Below are positions 8,270 through 16,443 of a stretch of 64,000 bases of DNA, piece after piece. Source of the stretch: Paractinoplanes abujensis (GTDB taxonomy: Bacteria; Actinomycetota; Actinomycetes; Mycobacteriales; Micromonosporaceae); NCBI RefSeq assembly GCF_014204895.1, contig NZ_JACHMF010000001.1, positions 2,914,001 to 2,978,000 on the forward strand, written 5' to 3'. The notes beneath the pieces are model-generated. The model was not told the DNA's origin, ran no database searches, and worked only from the letters and a program-made list of their open reading frames with translations. The translations under genes were made by a program, and so were the position numbers. Within the stretch, counting starts at the first letter, position 1, and the number at the start of each line of letters is the position of its first letter.

Positions 8270-8567
8270 TCGCGCCCACCAGCACCACCACGGCCGACGC
8301 GACCACGAAGACGACCCCGGCCGCTGTGTACGAGCCGGTGGCCCGGAACGCCCCGACCGTGCCGATCGCCACCACCGAGCCGAACGAGCCGATGGCCAGC
8401 ACGGACCCGAACGATGCGAGCGACGCGACCGACAGCACCGACGCGTACGAGAGCACCGAGAGGATCGACCCGTACGAGCCGAGCGACAGAATGGAATCCT
8501 TGGAATACGCGCTGAGAACGGAATTGCTCGACTTGTACGACAGGATGTTCTTGTTCAGGCGAGGCAT
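8253..8567 (-). CDS. Small membrane protein with Ser-rich hexapeptide repeats
   Basis: A 104-residue protein of unknown function. From about residue 12 to 80 it is built of six-residue units of the form x-S/A-x-x-S-hydrophobic (examples DSILSL, GSYGSI, ASVLSV, GSVLAI, GSFGSV). A hydrophobic helix (about 82-99) and a basic end IRRR follow. I recall other uncharacterised actinobacterial proteins with SILSIGS-type repeats, but no function. The regular spacing suggests a beta-solenoid or sheet-like surface beside a membrane anchor. Start ATG at 8565-8567 with GAGGA just upstream. The opposite strand is also open over this stretch but is very rich in Asp/Thr and lacks a ribosome site. Confidence 0.75.
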   Translation of the reverse strand: MPRLNKNILSYKSSNSVLSAYSKDSILSLGSYGSILSVLSYASVLSVASLASFGSVLAIGSFGSVVAIGTVGAFRATGSYTAAGVVFVVASAVVVLVGAIIRRR

Positions 8568-8596
8568 TCCTCATTCTGGCGCACATGCCACCATGA

Positions 8597-8809
8597 CGGG
8601 ACCCCGCTCCTGACGCCGGGAAGTGGGGACCCGCGAGCATCGAGGCCGAACTGCGCAAGGAGTTCGACCGCTGGGAGAGCAAGGCCACGCCGGTCCTCGA
8701 ACTCCTGCCGTACTGCGACCCGGCGGCGGCACCTGGCGAGGCCGGCGACGGCGCGGAGGCGGTGACCGCGGTGGCCGCCGCGTTCTCCCGGGGCTACCTC
8801 ACGCCCTGA
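8597..8809 (+). pseudogene. Unassigned C-terminal gene fragment without start codon
   Basis: Seventy codons between an in-frame TGA (8594-8596) and a stop (8807-8809) read like a genuine protein tail: APDAGKWGPASIEAELRKEF, then WESKATPVLELLPYCDP, ending FSRGYLTP. No ATG, GTG or TTG start lies in the frame before the conserved-looking part. I do not recognise the family. It is probably the remains of a gene whose 5' part was lost. It overlaps the end of the FadR-type regulator by 16 bp, convergently. Confidence 0.4.
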
Positions 8810-9594
8810 GGCTCGTTGCCGATGCGCGCGACGAGCAGGCGGCCGGTCGACTCCAGGTGGGCGCGCATGGCGGCCTCGGCCGCGGGCCCGTCGCGGCGCA
8901 GCACGGCCATCACCACCGGCTCGTGCTCGGCGTGGATCTCGGCCAGGGTGCGGCCGCTGGCCGTGGTGGGCGGGCCGAGCAGCGCCGTGGCCGAACGCAG
9001 CTGAGCCACGATCGCGGCCGAGCGGTTGTTCCCGGCCGTACGAAGCAGCAGGTCGTGCAGGGCCCGGTCGGCCGGCCAGAACGCGGCCTCATCCCCGCGG
9101 GCCACCGCCGACGCCATCGCGGCCAGCGCCTCCCGCACCGTCGCGTGCTCCTCGTCCGTACCGGAAAGGGCGGCCTTGGCGGCTGCGGCGGGCTCCAGGG
9201 CCAACCTGATCTCGACGATCTCCTCGACGTCGTGGGCCCGCGGACGCAGCACCCGGAAGCCGCGGTTGCGCCGGATCTCGACCAGGCCCGCCTCGGCCAG
9301 CCGCAACATGCCCTCGCGGACCGGGCTGCGCGAGACGCCGAGCAGGTCGGCCAGCTGATACACCGAATACGTCCGGTCGGGCACGAGCTGACCCGCGGCG
9401 ACCCCGTCGCGCACGGCCTTAGCGACGGCGTCGGCGAGGGAGGGGGCGCCGGCGGGCAGGCTCAGCCTCGGCCCACCGCTTCCCGGTCCCTCCGACGGCA
9501 CGCCCTGCACCGGCCCACCGCTTCCCGGTCCCTCGGGCGGCACGGCCCGGCTCGGCACCTCGGGCGGCAGGCTCAGTTGCGGCACGAGTAACAT
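8794..9594 (-). CDS. FadR/FCD-type GntR transcriptional regulator
   Basis: A winged-helix GntR domain (SLADAVAKAV to the HTH core YQLADLLGVSRSPVREGMLR) is followed by an FCD ligand-binding domain (VEEIVEIRLALEPAAAAKAA, then AALHDLL-type helices and HAEHEPVVMAVLRRD). FCD regulators sense small organic acids. It is divergent from a D-2-hydroxyacid dehydrogenase gene, which is the likely target. The ATG at 9592-9594 sits inside a perfect palindrome; in-frame GTG codons downstream would remove a Pro/Gly-rich N-terminal extension containing a 42-bp internal duplication, so the true start may be later. Confidence 0.88.
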   Translation of the reverse strand: MLLVPQLSLPPEVPSRAVPPEGPGSGGPVQGVPSEGPGSGGPRLSLPAGAPSLADAVAKAVRDGVAAGQLVPDRTYSVYQLADLLGVSRSPVREGMLRLAEAGLVEIRRNRGFRVLRPRAHDVEEIVEIRLALEPAAAAKAALSGTDEEHATVREALAAMASAVARGDEAAFWPADRALHDLLLRTAGNNRSAAIVAQLRSATALLGPPTTASGRTLAEIHAEHEPVVMAVLRRDGPAAEAAMRAHLESTGRLLVARIGNEPQGVR

Positions 9595-9599
9595 GTTAC
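9588..9599. promoter_or_regulatory. Palindrome GTAACATGTTAC between divergent genes (candidate FadR-type operator)
   Basis: A perfect 12-bp palindrome covers the possible start codons of both divergent genes: CAT for the regulator (9592-9594) and an ATG for the dehydrogenase (9593-9595). GntR/FadR proteins bind short palindromes of the form GTnnnnnnAC or similar near their own promoters. The position suggests autoregulation and control of the dehydrogenase. Confidence 0.55.
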
Positions 9600-9601
9600 C
9601 T

Positions 9602-12355
9602 ATGAGCGACGTGGTGGGTGCACTGGAGAAGGCCGGGCTCGAAGTGCGGTCCGACGCCGGCACGCGGGGCATGTACGCCTCCGACGCCTCGCTCTACCGC
9701 ATCCCGCCGCTGGCCGTGGTGCGCCCCCGGCACGTCGACGAGGTGGCCGCCGCGCTGGCGATCGCCCGCGAGACCGGCACCCCGTTCACCTCGCGCGGCG
9801 CGGGTACGTCGGTGGCGGGCAACGCCATCGGGCCGGGCATCGTGCTGGACTTCTCCCGCCACCTCAACCGGGTGCTCGAGATCGACCCCGCTGCTCGCAC
9901 GGCGGTGGTCGAGCCGGGCACCGTGCACGCTGTGCTGCAGAAAGCGGCCACCCCGCACGGCGTACGGTTCGGGCCCGACCCGTCGACCCACCCGCGCTGC
10001 ACGATCGGCGGCATGATCGGCAACAACGCCTGCGGGTCGCGGTCACTGGCGTACGGGCGCACCTCCGACAACGTCGTCGCGCTGGAGATGCTCACCGCGG
10101 CGGGTGACCGGCTGGACACGACGAAGCCGGACGGCGTCGTCGTGCAGAACGTCCGCGACGTGATGCAGAAACACCTGGCCACCGCGCGCACGGAGTTCGA
10201 CACGTTCGGCCGCCAGGTCTCGGGTTACGCCGTCCAGCATCTGCTGCCCGAACGCTTCGACCTGACCCAGGCCCTGGTCGGCTCCGAAGGCACGCTCGGT
10301 GTCATCACCCGGGCCACCGTGCGTCTGGTCGTCGACTCCCCCGTACGGGTCGTGGTGGTCCTGGGTTTCCCGGACATCGTGGCCGCCGGCGAGGCCTCCC
10401 CCGCCGTCGTGGCCCACGGCCCCACCTCGTGCGAAGGTCTCGACTCGCGGCTTCTCGACGTGCTGCGCGCCCGGCGCGGCCCGGCCGCCGTGCCCCCGCT
10501 GCCCCGCGGCGGCGCCTGGCTCTTCGTCGAACTGGCCGGCGACGACCTGGGTGAGGTCGAGGCGCGGGCGCGCAAGCTCGCGGCCGACGGGATCGCCGAC
10601 GACGCGCTGGTCGTCACCGACCCGGCCACACAGGCCCGGCTGTGGCGCATCCGCGAGGACGGCGCGGGCCTGGCCGGGCGCTCCCCCGCCGACCGTCCCG
10701 CCTGGCCCGGCTGGGAGGACGCGGCCGTCCCGCCCGAGAAGCTGGGCGCGTACCTGTCCCGCTTCGACGAGCTTGTGGCCACGTACGGGATGAGCTCGGC
10801 GCCTTTCGGCCACTTCGGCGACGGCTGCATGCATGTGCGGCTCGACTTCCCCCTCGACCAGCCCGGCGGCACCAAGGTGCTGCGCGAGTTCCTGGTCGGC
10901 GCGGCCAAACTGGTCGGCGAGTTCGGCGGCTCCCTCTCCGGTGAGCACGGCGACGGCCGGGCCCGCTCCGAACTGCTGCCGCACATGTACTCGCCGGACG
11001 CGATCGCCCTGTTCGCCGGCATCAAGCACGCGTTCGACCCCGGCAACCTGCTCAACCCCGGCGTCCTGGTCGACCCCGACCCGGTCGACGCCTCCGTGCG
11101 CCCCGCCTCGTACCCGCTCCGGGGCTTGGCACTGGCCTACCCGCACGACGGCGGCGACCTGGCGCAGGCCGTGCACCGCTGCACCGGCGTGGGCAAATGC
11201 CGCGCCGACAACTCGGCCGCGGGCGGTGTGATGTGCCCGTCCTACCTGGCCACCCGCGAGGAGAAGGACTCCACCCGCGGCCGCGCCCGCGTGCTGCAAG
11301 AAGTCGTCCGCGGCGAGCTGCCCTGGTCGCACCCGTCCGTGCACGACTCGCTCGACCTGTGCCTGTCCTGCAAGGGCTGCGCCTCCGACTGCCCCACCGG
11401 CATCGACATGGCCACCTACAAATCCGAGGCCCTGCACCAGAAATACCGCGGCCGCCTGCGCCCCCGATCGCACTACACGCTGGGCCGGCTGCCGTTCTGG
11501 TCCCGCCTGGCCGGCTGGACCCCGCGCCTGGCCAACCTGGGCACCCGCCTGCCCGGTGTCCGCCGCCTCGCCCTCTGGCTGGCCGGCGTCGACAAACGGC
11601 GCTCGGTCCCCGCCTTCGCCCGGCGCCCCTTCCGCCGCACCTTCAAGCCGGCCGGCACCGGCACCCCGGTCGTGCTGTTCGCCGACTCGTTCTCCGACGC
11701 CTTCTCCCCCGAGGTCGCCGAGGCCACGGTCCGCGTCCTGCGCGCCGCCGGCTACGAACCCCGCCTCCCCTCCGGCCAGGTCTGCTGCGGCCTGACCTGG
11801 ATCACCACGGGCCAGCTGGACTCGGCCAAAAAGATTCTTTCCCGTACGGTCGATGCACTGGCCCCCGACGCCCGGGCCGGCATCCCCATCGTCGGCATCG
11901 AACCCTCGTGCACGGCCGTCCTGCGCTCCGACATCCACGAGCTGCTGCCCGGCCACCCCGCGGCCGCCGCCGTGGCCGGCTCGGTGCGCACCCTGGCTGA
12001 ACTCCTCGCCGAAACCCCCGGCTGGACCCCGCCCGACCTCTCCGACGTGTCCCTGATCGCCCAGCCCCACTGCCACCACCACGCCGTGCTGGGCTGGAAA
12101 GCCGACGCCGACCTGCTGGCCTCCTCCGGCGCCCGGATCAAACGCCTCTCCGGCTGCTGCGGCCTGGCCGGCAACTTCGGCGTCGAGATCGGTCACTACG
12201 AGGTCTCCGTAGCGGTCGCCGGACAACAGCTGCTACCCGCCCTGGACGCCGCCCCCGACGCCCTGGTCCTGGCCGACGGCTTCTCGTGCCGCACCCAGGT
12301 CGCCGACCTCCGCCACCGCCCCGCGGTCCACCTGGCCCAGCTGCTCGACCGCTGA
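9602..12355 (+). CDS. FAD-binding and [4Fe-4S] D-2-hydroxyacid (D-lactate/2-hydroxyglutarate-type) dehydrogenase
   Basis: A 917-residue fused flavoprotein and iron-sulfur protein. FAD_binding_4 domain: TSRGAGTSVAGNA and IGGMIGNNACGSRSLAYG (residues about 55-150). FAD-oxidase C domain: FGHFGDGCMHVR and GEHGDGRARSE. Two Fe-S clusters follow: CTGVGKCRAD with a later CP, and CLSCKGCASDCPTG. A CCG-domain C-terminus has VCCGLTW and SGCCGLAGNFG, as in glycolate oxidase GlpC/GlcF-type subunits. It oxidises a D-2-hydroxyacid and passes electrons to the respiratory chain; the substrate is probably D-lactate or a relative. An in-frame ATG also lies at 9593; neither start has a clear ribosome site, so the message may be leaderless. 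Confidence 0.9.
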   Translation: MSDVVGALEKAGLEVRSDAGTRGMYASDASLYRIPPLAVVRPRHVDEVAAALAIARETGTPFTSRGAGTSVAGNAIGPGIVLDFSRHLNRVLEIDPAARTAVVEPGTVHAVLQKAATPHGVRFGPDPSTHPRCTIGGMIGNNACGSRSLAYGRTSDNVVALEMLTAAGDRLDTTKPDGVVVQNVRDVMQKHLATARTEFDTFGRQVSGYAVQHLLPERFDLTQALVGSEGTLGVITRATVRLVVDSPVRVVVVLGFPDIVAAGEASPAVVAHGPTSCEGLDSRLLDVLRARRGPAAVPPLPRGGAWLFVELAGDDLGEVEARARKLAADGIADDALVVTDPATQARLWRIREDGAGLAGRSPADRPAWPGWEDAAVPPEKLGAYLSRFDELVATYGMSSAPFGHFGDGCMHVRLDFPLDQPGGTKVLREFLVGAAKLVGEFGGSLSGEHGDGRARSELLPHMYSPDAIALFAGIKHAFDPGNLLNPGVLVDPDPVDASVRPASYPLRGLALAYPHDGGDLAQAVHRCTGVGKCRADNSAAGGVMCPSYLATREEKDSTRGRARVLQEVVRGELPWSHPSVHDSLDLCLSCKGCASDCPTGIDMATYKSEALHQKYRGRLRPRSHYTLGRLPFWSRLAGWTPRLANLGTRLPGVRRLALWLAGVDKRRSVPAFARRPFRRTFKPAGTGTPVVLFADSFSDAFSPEVAEATVRVLRAAGYEPRLPSGQVCCGLTWITTGQLDSAKKILSRTVDALAPDARAGIPIVGIEPSCTAVLRSDIHELLPGHPAAAAVAGSVRTLAELLAETPGWTPPDLSDVSLIAQPHCHHHAVLGWKADADLLASSGARIKRLSGCCGLAGNFGVEIGHYEVSVAVAGQQLLPALDAAPDALVLADGFSCRTQVADLRHRPAVHLAQLLDR

Positions 12356-12759
12356 CCTCGGCCGGCGCGCACACCCACCGATCTGCTGCGCGGATTCACC
12401 TGCGGCCCGCCGGCGGCAGCCTCAGTTCGGGGGCTGCTGAGGCCGGTTTGCCGCTCGGCAGTGGTTGTCGCAGACGATCAGATCAGCTGTTTGCTTGCCG
12501 CGGCCCGGCTCGCAGCGGCACTCCGCACAGCGTGTTGGGCATCCTAGGAGGCTAGGCTGACAGATTGGCCGCTGGTTGCCCGGCCGCGGCCAGCTCGGCG
12601 AATCGTCCTGCGGTCGACTCAGCGCCTGACTGCGGCTCGCTGACCGTTCTCGATCGCGGGCGCGCGACCCCGGGCTGCGCCTGCCCTCTCCCGCCCACGT
12701 GTACTCGACCGCTCCCCTGGCTTCAGAATCGGCAGCGTGGACCGAGCCCGGCCGATCAT
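12356..12759. other. Intergenic region without recognisable gene
   Basis: About 400 bp between the dehydrogenase stop and IS110 copy 2. Short open frames exist on both strands but none has protein-like composition, a ribosome site or a known motif. I see no repeat or RNA structure I can support. Confidence 0.6.
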
Positions 12760-12774
12760 GCGGTTATCCACAAT

Positions 12775-13058
12775 GGCGGGTTGTCCACGTTGAGATGCTG
12801 GATGGGCCTCGGCGGCGGGTCTTGACTCGTTGTCCACATGGCGTCCGCGGTAGAACTGGGTGGGTCTTCGGTGATGGTCTGACCCGTGTTCCCCAGGCGT
12901 CCGTACGGCTGCCTTTCGGCTGAGCTGTCGGCCGTCGCCGAGGCCACCACCAGGCAGGGAATGTGACTTAACAGGAGCTTGGCTAGAAGCCCCGTCAACG
13001 TGCTGTCCACCCCTGCCCGGCGGTGTGCCACCCGGTTCACACCAATGAAGGGCAGCAG
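12775..13058 (+). ncRNA. Candidate bridge-RNA region of IS110 copy 2
   Basis: Counterpart of 927-1210. The hairpin formed by copy 1 (929-939 with 951-961) is weakened here: the changes at 12777 and 12780 break pairs, while 12776 can pair with 12810. If these positions are target guides, copy 2 would have a different target preference from copy 1. Confidence 0.45.
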
Positions 13059-13066
13059 GATCCACG

Positions 13067-14155
13067 ATGCCAGAACAAACCATCGAGGTCATCGGTGGTG
13101 TCGACACCCATGCTGACACCCACACCGCCGCGCTGATCGACCAGACCGGGCGGCTGCTCGGCCGTGAGCAGTTCCCTGCCGATGTGGCCGGCTATCAAAC
13201 ACTGCTGGCCTGGATGCGCAGCCACGGACCGATCCGGGCAGTCGGCGTCGAAGGCACCGGCAGCTACGGCGCAGGCTTGGCGCGTCACCTGCACCAGGAA
13301 GCTGTCACCGTGCTCGACGTCGACCGCAGCGACCGCAGGACCCGCCGCCGGCGCGGCAAGAGTGACCCTGTTGACGCCGAGGCCGCCGCCCGATCAGTGC
13401 TGGCCGGCACCGCGACCACCATCGCGAAAACTCGCAACGGCATCGTCGAGACACTGCGCGCGATCACCGTCACCCGTGCCGGCGCGGTTCGCGCCCACAC
13501 CGCGGCCAAGAACGCGCTGATCGCCATGTCCCGGACCGCACCCGAGCCGTTACGCAGCCAATTCACCGGGCTACCCATCGGCCGGTTGATCACCGTGGCG
13601 GCTGCGCTGAAGCCCGGCTTCGACATGACCAACCCCACCAGCGGAGCCATCCTGGCGCTACGCCGGCTGGCCCGCCGCTGCCAGCACCTGGCGACCGAGA
13701 TCCGCGAGGCCGACCTCGACCTCCAACTGATCCTGCGTGACCTCGCCCCACGCATGCTCGAGCAGCCCGGAGTCGGTCCGGTCAGCGCCGCGCAACTACT
13801 GATCACCGCCGCAGACAACCCACAACGGTTGCACTCCGAAGCCGCTTTCGCGATGCTCTGCGGCGCCGCACCCCTACCCGCCAGCAGCGGACGCACCGAC
13901 CGGCACCGCCTTAATCGCGGCGGAGACCGCCACGCCAACCGGGCCTTACACACCATCGCCCTGAGCCGGTATCAGCACCACCCAGCCACCCGCGCCTACA
14001 TCGAACGCAGAACCACCCAAGGCCTGAGCCCACGCGACATCAAACGCTGCCTCAAACGCTACATAGCCCGCGACATGTTCTCCCACGTCCAACAAGCCCT
14101 GCGCCACCACGCCCTGCAAAAAACAACACTCCCGCACCAGTTATCCACAACTTGA
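13067..14155 (+). CDS. IS110-family transposase (DEDD recombinase), copy 2
   Basis: A 362-residue transposase identical to the product of 1219-2307, with the same intact DEDD and transposase_20 motifs and the same AGGA ribosome site before the ATG. Either copy could supply recombinase to both elements. Confidence 0.96.
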   Translation: MPEQTIEVIGGVDTHADTHTAALIDQTGRLLGREQFPADVAGYQTLLAWMRSHGPIRAVGVEGTGSYGAGLARHLHQEAVTVLDVDRSDRRTRRRRGKSDPVDAEAAARSVLAGTATTIAKTRNGIVETLRAITVTRAGAVRAHTAAKNALIAMSRTAPEPLRSQFTGLPIGRLITVAAALKPGFDMTNPTSGAILALRRLARRCQHLATEIREADLDLQLILRDLAPRMLEQPGVGPVSAAQLLITAADNPQRLHSEAAFAMLCGAAPLPASSGRTDRHRLNRGGDRHANRALHTIALSRYQHHPATRAYIERRTTQGLSPRDIKRCLKRYIARDMFSHVQQALRHHALQKTTLPHQLSTT

Positions 14156-14171
14156 CTTACAGGAGCATCAG

Positions 14172-14648
14172 ACGTCCTCCCGAAGATCGCGAACATCCGG
14201 AACAATGGAGACTGGCGGTGGCCCCCTGGGAGGGCGGGCTATGCGACCGGAGCGGACTACGCCACAGAGCGCTGACCACGCAACCGGAGCGGACCGTCGT
14301 CGGGACAGAGCGGACCGTCGTCGGAACAGAGCGGACCGTCGTCGGAGCGGACCGCCATCGCAGCGAACCGGACGAGCGGACCGGACCGCCATCGCAGCGA
14401 ACCGGACGAGCGGAGCGCCGTCGGAGCGGAGCGGACCGTTGTCGGAGCGGACCGCCCTCGGAGCGAACCGGACGAGCGGACCAGGGCGCCGTTGGAGCGG
14501 AGCGGACCGTCGGAGCAGAGCGCGGGCCGGGCGCCCCGTGCTGACTGCACAACCGGAGCGAGGCGGTGCGATCGGAGCGCCGGCCGGGCGAGCCAAGTCC
14601 GGACCGTACGAGCAAGAGCGAACCGCCGTACAGGCCCTGCGCGCCGTG
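14172..14648. repeat. Low-complexity GGAGCGGACCG-type repeat tract
   Basis: No gene is supported here. From about 14275 to 14560 the sequence is a run of imperfect short repeats around GAGCGGACCGTCGTCGGA and GCGAACCGGACGAGCGGA, with phases that drift. All six frames give arginine/serine-rich low-complexity strings. It could be a degenerate minisatellite. It directly follows IS110 copy 2. Confidence 0.7.
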
Positions 14649-15449
14649 TCAGGGCCGCTGTTCGCCTTCGCCGGTGATGCGTTCCATGGCGGCGTCGGTC
14701 GTCAGCTCCCACCGATGTTCCGGGTGTGCGATGTAATGCTTCAACGCCCCCAGCACCATCCCGGGGTCCGCCGCCAGCCAGCGCCCGCTGATGGTTTCGG
14801 GGGTTGTCATGGGGCGGCCCAGGAAGTCGCGGGAGCGGGTGTCCGGGGAACCCACGAAGCTGACCGCGATCATCGGGCCGCGCCGCCACACCGGGGTGGC
14901 CGAGGTCAGGGCGATCCATGGGATGAAGTGGGTGAATGTCAGTCCGCGGTGGTGCACGCCCCGCGGTCCGATCACGACTTCGCCCGGGACCATCCGCAGG
15001 ATGACGATCAGCAGCACCAGCAGTGGTAGGGCGATCACGCCGAACAGGGCCGCGATCAGCCAGGTGCCGCGCTGGGCGGCCACGGTCGCGTACCCGGCCG
15101 CGGCCGCCGTGGTCAGGAACAGGGTGGCGGCCACGAGGTAGGTCGCTCCCCCGGCGTACGGGAAGATCAGGCCCGCGGCCGTGCGCCGGATGCCGGAAGT
15201 GCCGGGGCGGCGCCGGGTGCCGCGGTAGCCGAAGAGGCACAGCGCGGCCAGATGCCCCAGGAACACGGCCAGGGCACCGAAGAAGACGGCCTGCCCGGCG
15301 TCGTCGTAGAGCAGTTGCCATCCGGCGGCGGTCAGGGCCAGCGCGGCCAGCGCGCCGAGGTACAGGACGCCGAACAGCATGCGGCGGGGGCGGCGGTGCC
15401 CGGTCCACTCGGGCGGGAGGATCTTCATAGGAGCCCGCAGTCTAGACAC
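14649..15449 (-). CDS. Integral membrane protein, unknown function
   Basis: A 266-residue protein (259 if the inner ATG at 15428 is used). Four hydrophobic segments lie in the first ~150 residues (FGVLYLGALAALALTAAG, then AVFFGALAVFLGHLAALCLF, then TYLVAATLFLTTAAAAGY, then LIAALFGVIALPLLVLLIVI). A soluble C-terminal domain follows (VVIGPRGVHHRG, then FIPWIALTSATPVW), resembling the PH-like domains of bacterial membrane proteins. The GTG at 15447-15449 is preceded by GGGGG; the ATG at 15426-15428 has no clear site. It is divergent from the gene at 15490, with 40 bp between them. Confidence 0.75.
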   Translation of the reverse strand: MSRLRAPMKILPPEWTGHRRPRRMLFGVLYLGALAALALTAAGWQLLYDDAGQAVFFGALAVFLGHLAALCLFGYRGTRRRPGTSGIRRTAAGLIFPYAGGATYLVAATLFLTTAAAAGYATVAAQRGTWLIAALFGVIALPLLVLLIVILRMVPGEVVIGPRGVHHRGLTFTHFIPWIALTSATPVWRRGPMIAVSFVGSPDTRSRDFLGRPMTTPETISGRWLAADPGMVLGALKHYIAHPEHRWELTTDAAMERITGEGEQRP

Positions 15450-15489
15450 GTGCCCCCAATGATCGGCGGACGTCGATTATGCTGCCGCC

Positions 15490-16443
15490 GTGTCTGGTGG
15501 GCCCGAAGTTCTTCTCGACCCGGGCGCGGCTTATCCGGAGTTCGCCCCGGCGCGGGCCGCGATGCAGGCGCGCGACTGGCCGGGCGTGCGCCGGCTGCTC
15601 GACGCGACGCCGCCCGGTCTGCGCAGCGGCATCATTCACACGTGCGGCGAGGAGCAGCAGGACGCCGAGTTCCTGACCGCCGTGGTCCGAGCGGACCCGG
15701 CCGACACGACGGCCGCCGCGATGCTGGGGGCGCATCTGATCGTCGTGGGCTGGCGGATCCGTACGGCGGCTTCGGCCGATCAGGTCAGCCGGCGGCAGTT
15801 CGCGAAGTTCCACGAGTGGCTGCGCCAGGCCGAGGCCGTGCTGCTGGAGGCGTCGGTGGTCAACCCGCGCGACCCGGCGGTGTGGCACGAGCTGCTGATC
15901 TCGGGCCGCGGCCTGCAGGTGGGTCGGAGCGAGGTGTTGCGGCGCTACGACCGGTGCCGGCTGGCCGACCCGCATCATCTGCCCGCCCAGCAGTCGATGG
16001 TGCAGCAGCTGTGCCCGAAGTGGGGCGGCTCGTGGGAGCTGGTGCACTCCTTCGCCCGCGAGCAGATGCTGGCTGCGCCGCCCGGGTTCCCGCAGGCGGG
16101 GCTGGTGGCCGACGCGCACATCGAGCACGGCTACGCCGGCGTCAAGCACGAGGCGATGACGGCGGGCGCCTTCCGCAAATATCTGCAGCAAGAGGCCGTA
16201 CGGGCTGAGTTGTACGACGCCGCGCAGCGCTCGGTGTGGAGTCCCGAGTTCCGCCGGTGGTACGGCTGGGAGTGGGCGGCCAGCTCGTTCGCGATGGTGT
16301 TCGCTCTGCTCGGCGACGACCGCGGCGCGGGGCATCTGTTCGGCCTGCTCGGCAACGTCGCCACCACGCAGCCGTGGGAGTACCTGGGTGTCCCCACGTG
16401 GCAGATCCGCAAGTACCGCAAGCGTGCGGGGGCGTGGCGATGA
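15490..16443 (+). CDS. Alpha-helical repeat (TPR-like) protein, unknown function
   Basis: A 317-residue soluble protein rich in paired helices (DWPGVRRLLDATPP; WLRQAEAVLLEASVVNPRDP; WELLISGRGL-type units), which suggests TPR-like packing. No catalytic motif is seen. The start is GTG at 15490. Its stop overlaps the ATG of the M16-like peptidase (ATGA at 16440-16443), so the two are translationally coupled and probably work together. Confidence 0.75.
   Translation: MSGGPEVLLDPGAAYPEFAPARAAMQARDWPGVRRLLDATPPGLRSGIIHTCGEEQQDAEFLTAVVRADPADTTAAAMLGAHLIVVGWRIRTAASADQVSRRQFAKFHEWLRQAEAVLLEASVVNPRDPAVWHELLISGRGLQVGRSEVLRRYDRCRLADPHHLPAQQSMVQQLCPKWGGSWELVHSFAREQMLAAPPGFPQAGLVADAHIEHGYAGVKHEAMTAGAFRKYLQQEAVRAELYDAAQRSVWSPEFRRWYGWEWAASSFAMVFALLGDDRGAGHLFGLLGNVATTQPWEYLGVPTWQIRKYRKRAGAWR

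Larger units (their letters stand above)
12760..14171 (+). mobile_element. IS110-family insertion sequence, copy 2
   Basis: Same element and same orientation as 912-2323, offset by 11,848 bp. The only differences lie within the first ~55 bp: CCAGGC in copy 1 is GGCGGG here (12775-12780), and A963 is G at 12811. The remaining ~1.36 kb, including the whole transposase gene, is identical. This implies very recent transposition or gene conversion. Confidence 0.93.

Noticed and set aside
8266..8613. Plus-strand Asp/Thr-rich frame opposite the hexapeptide-repeat gene
   Set aside because: The periodic composition is the antisense image of the repeat. It lacks a ribosome site, while the minus-strand frame has one plus a membrane helix and basic end.
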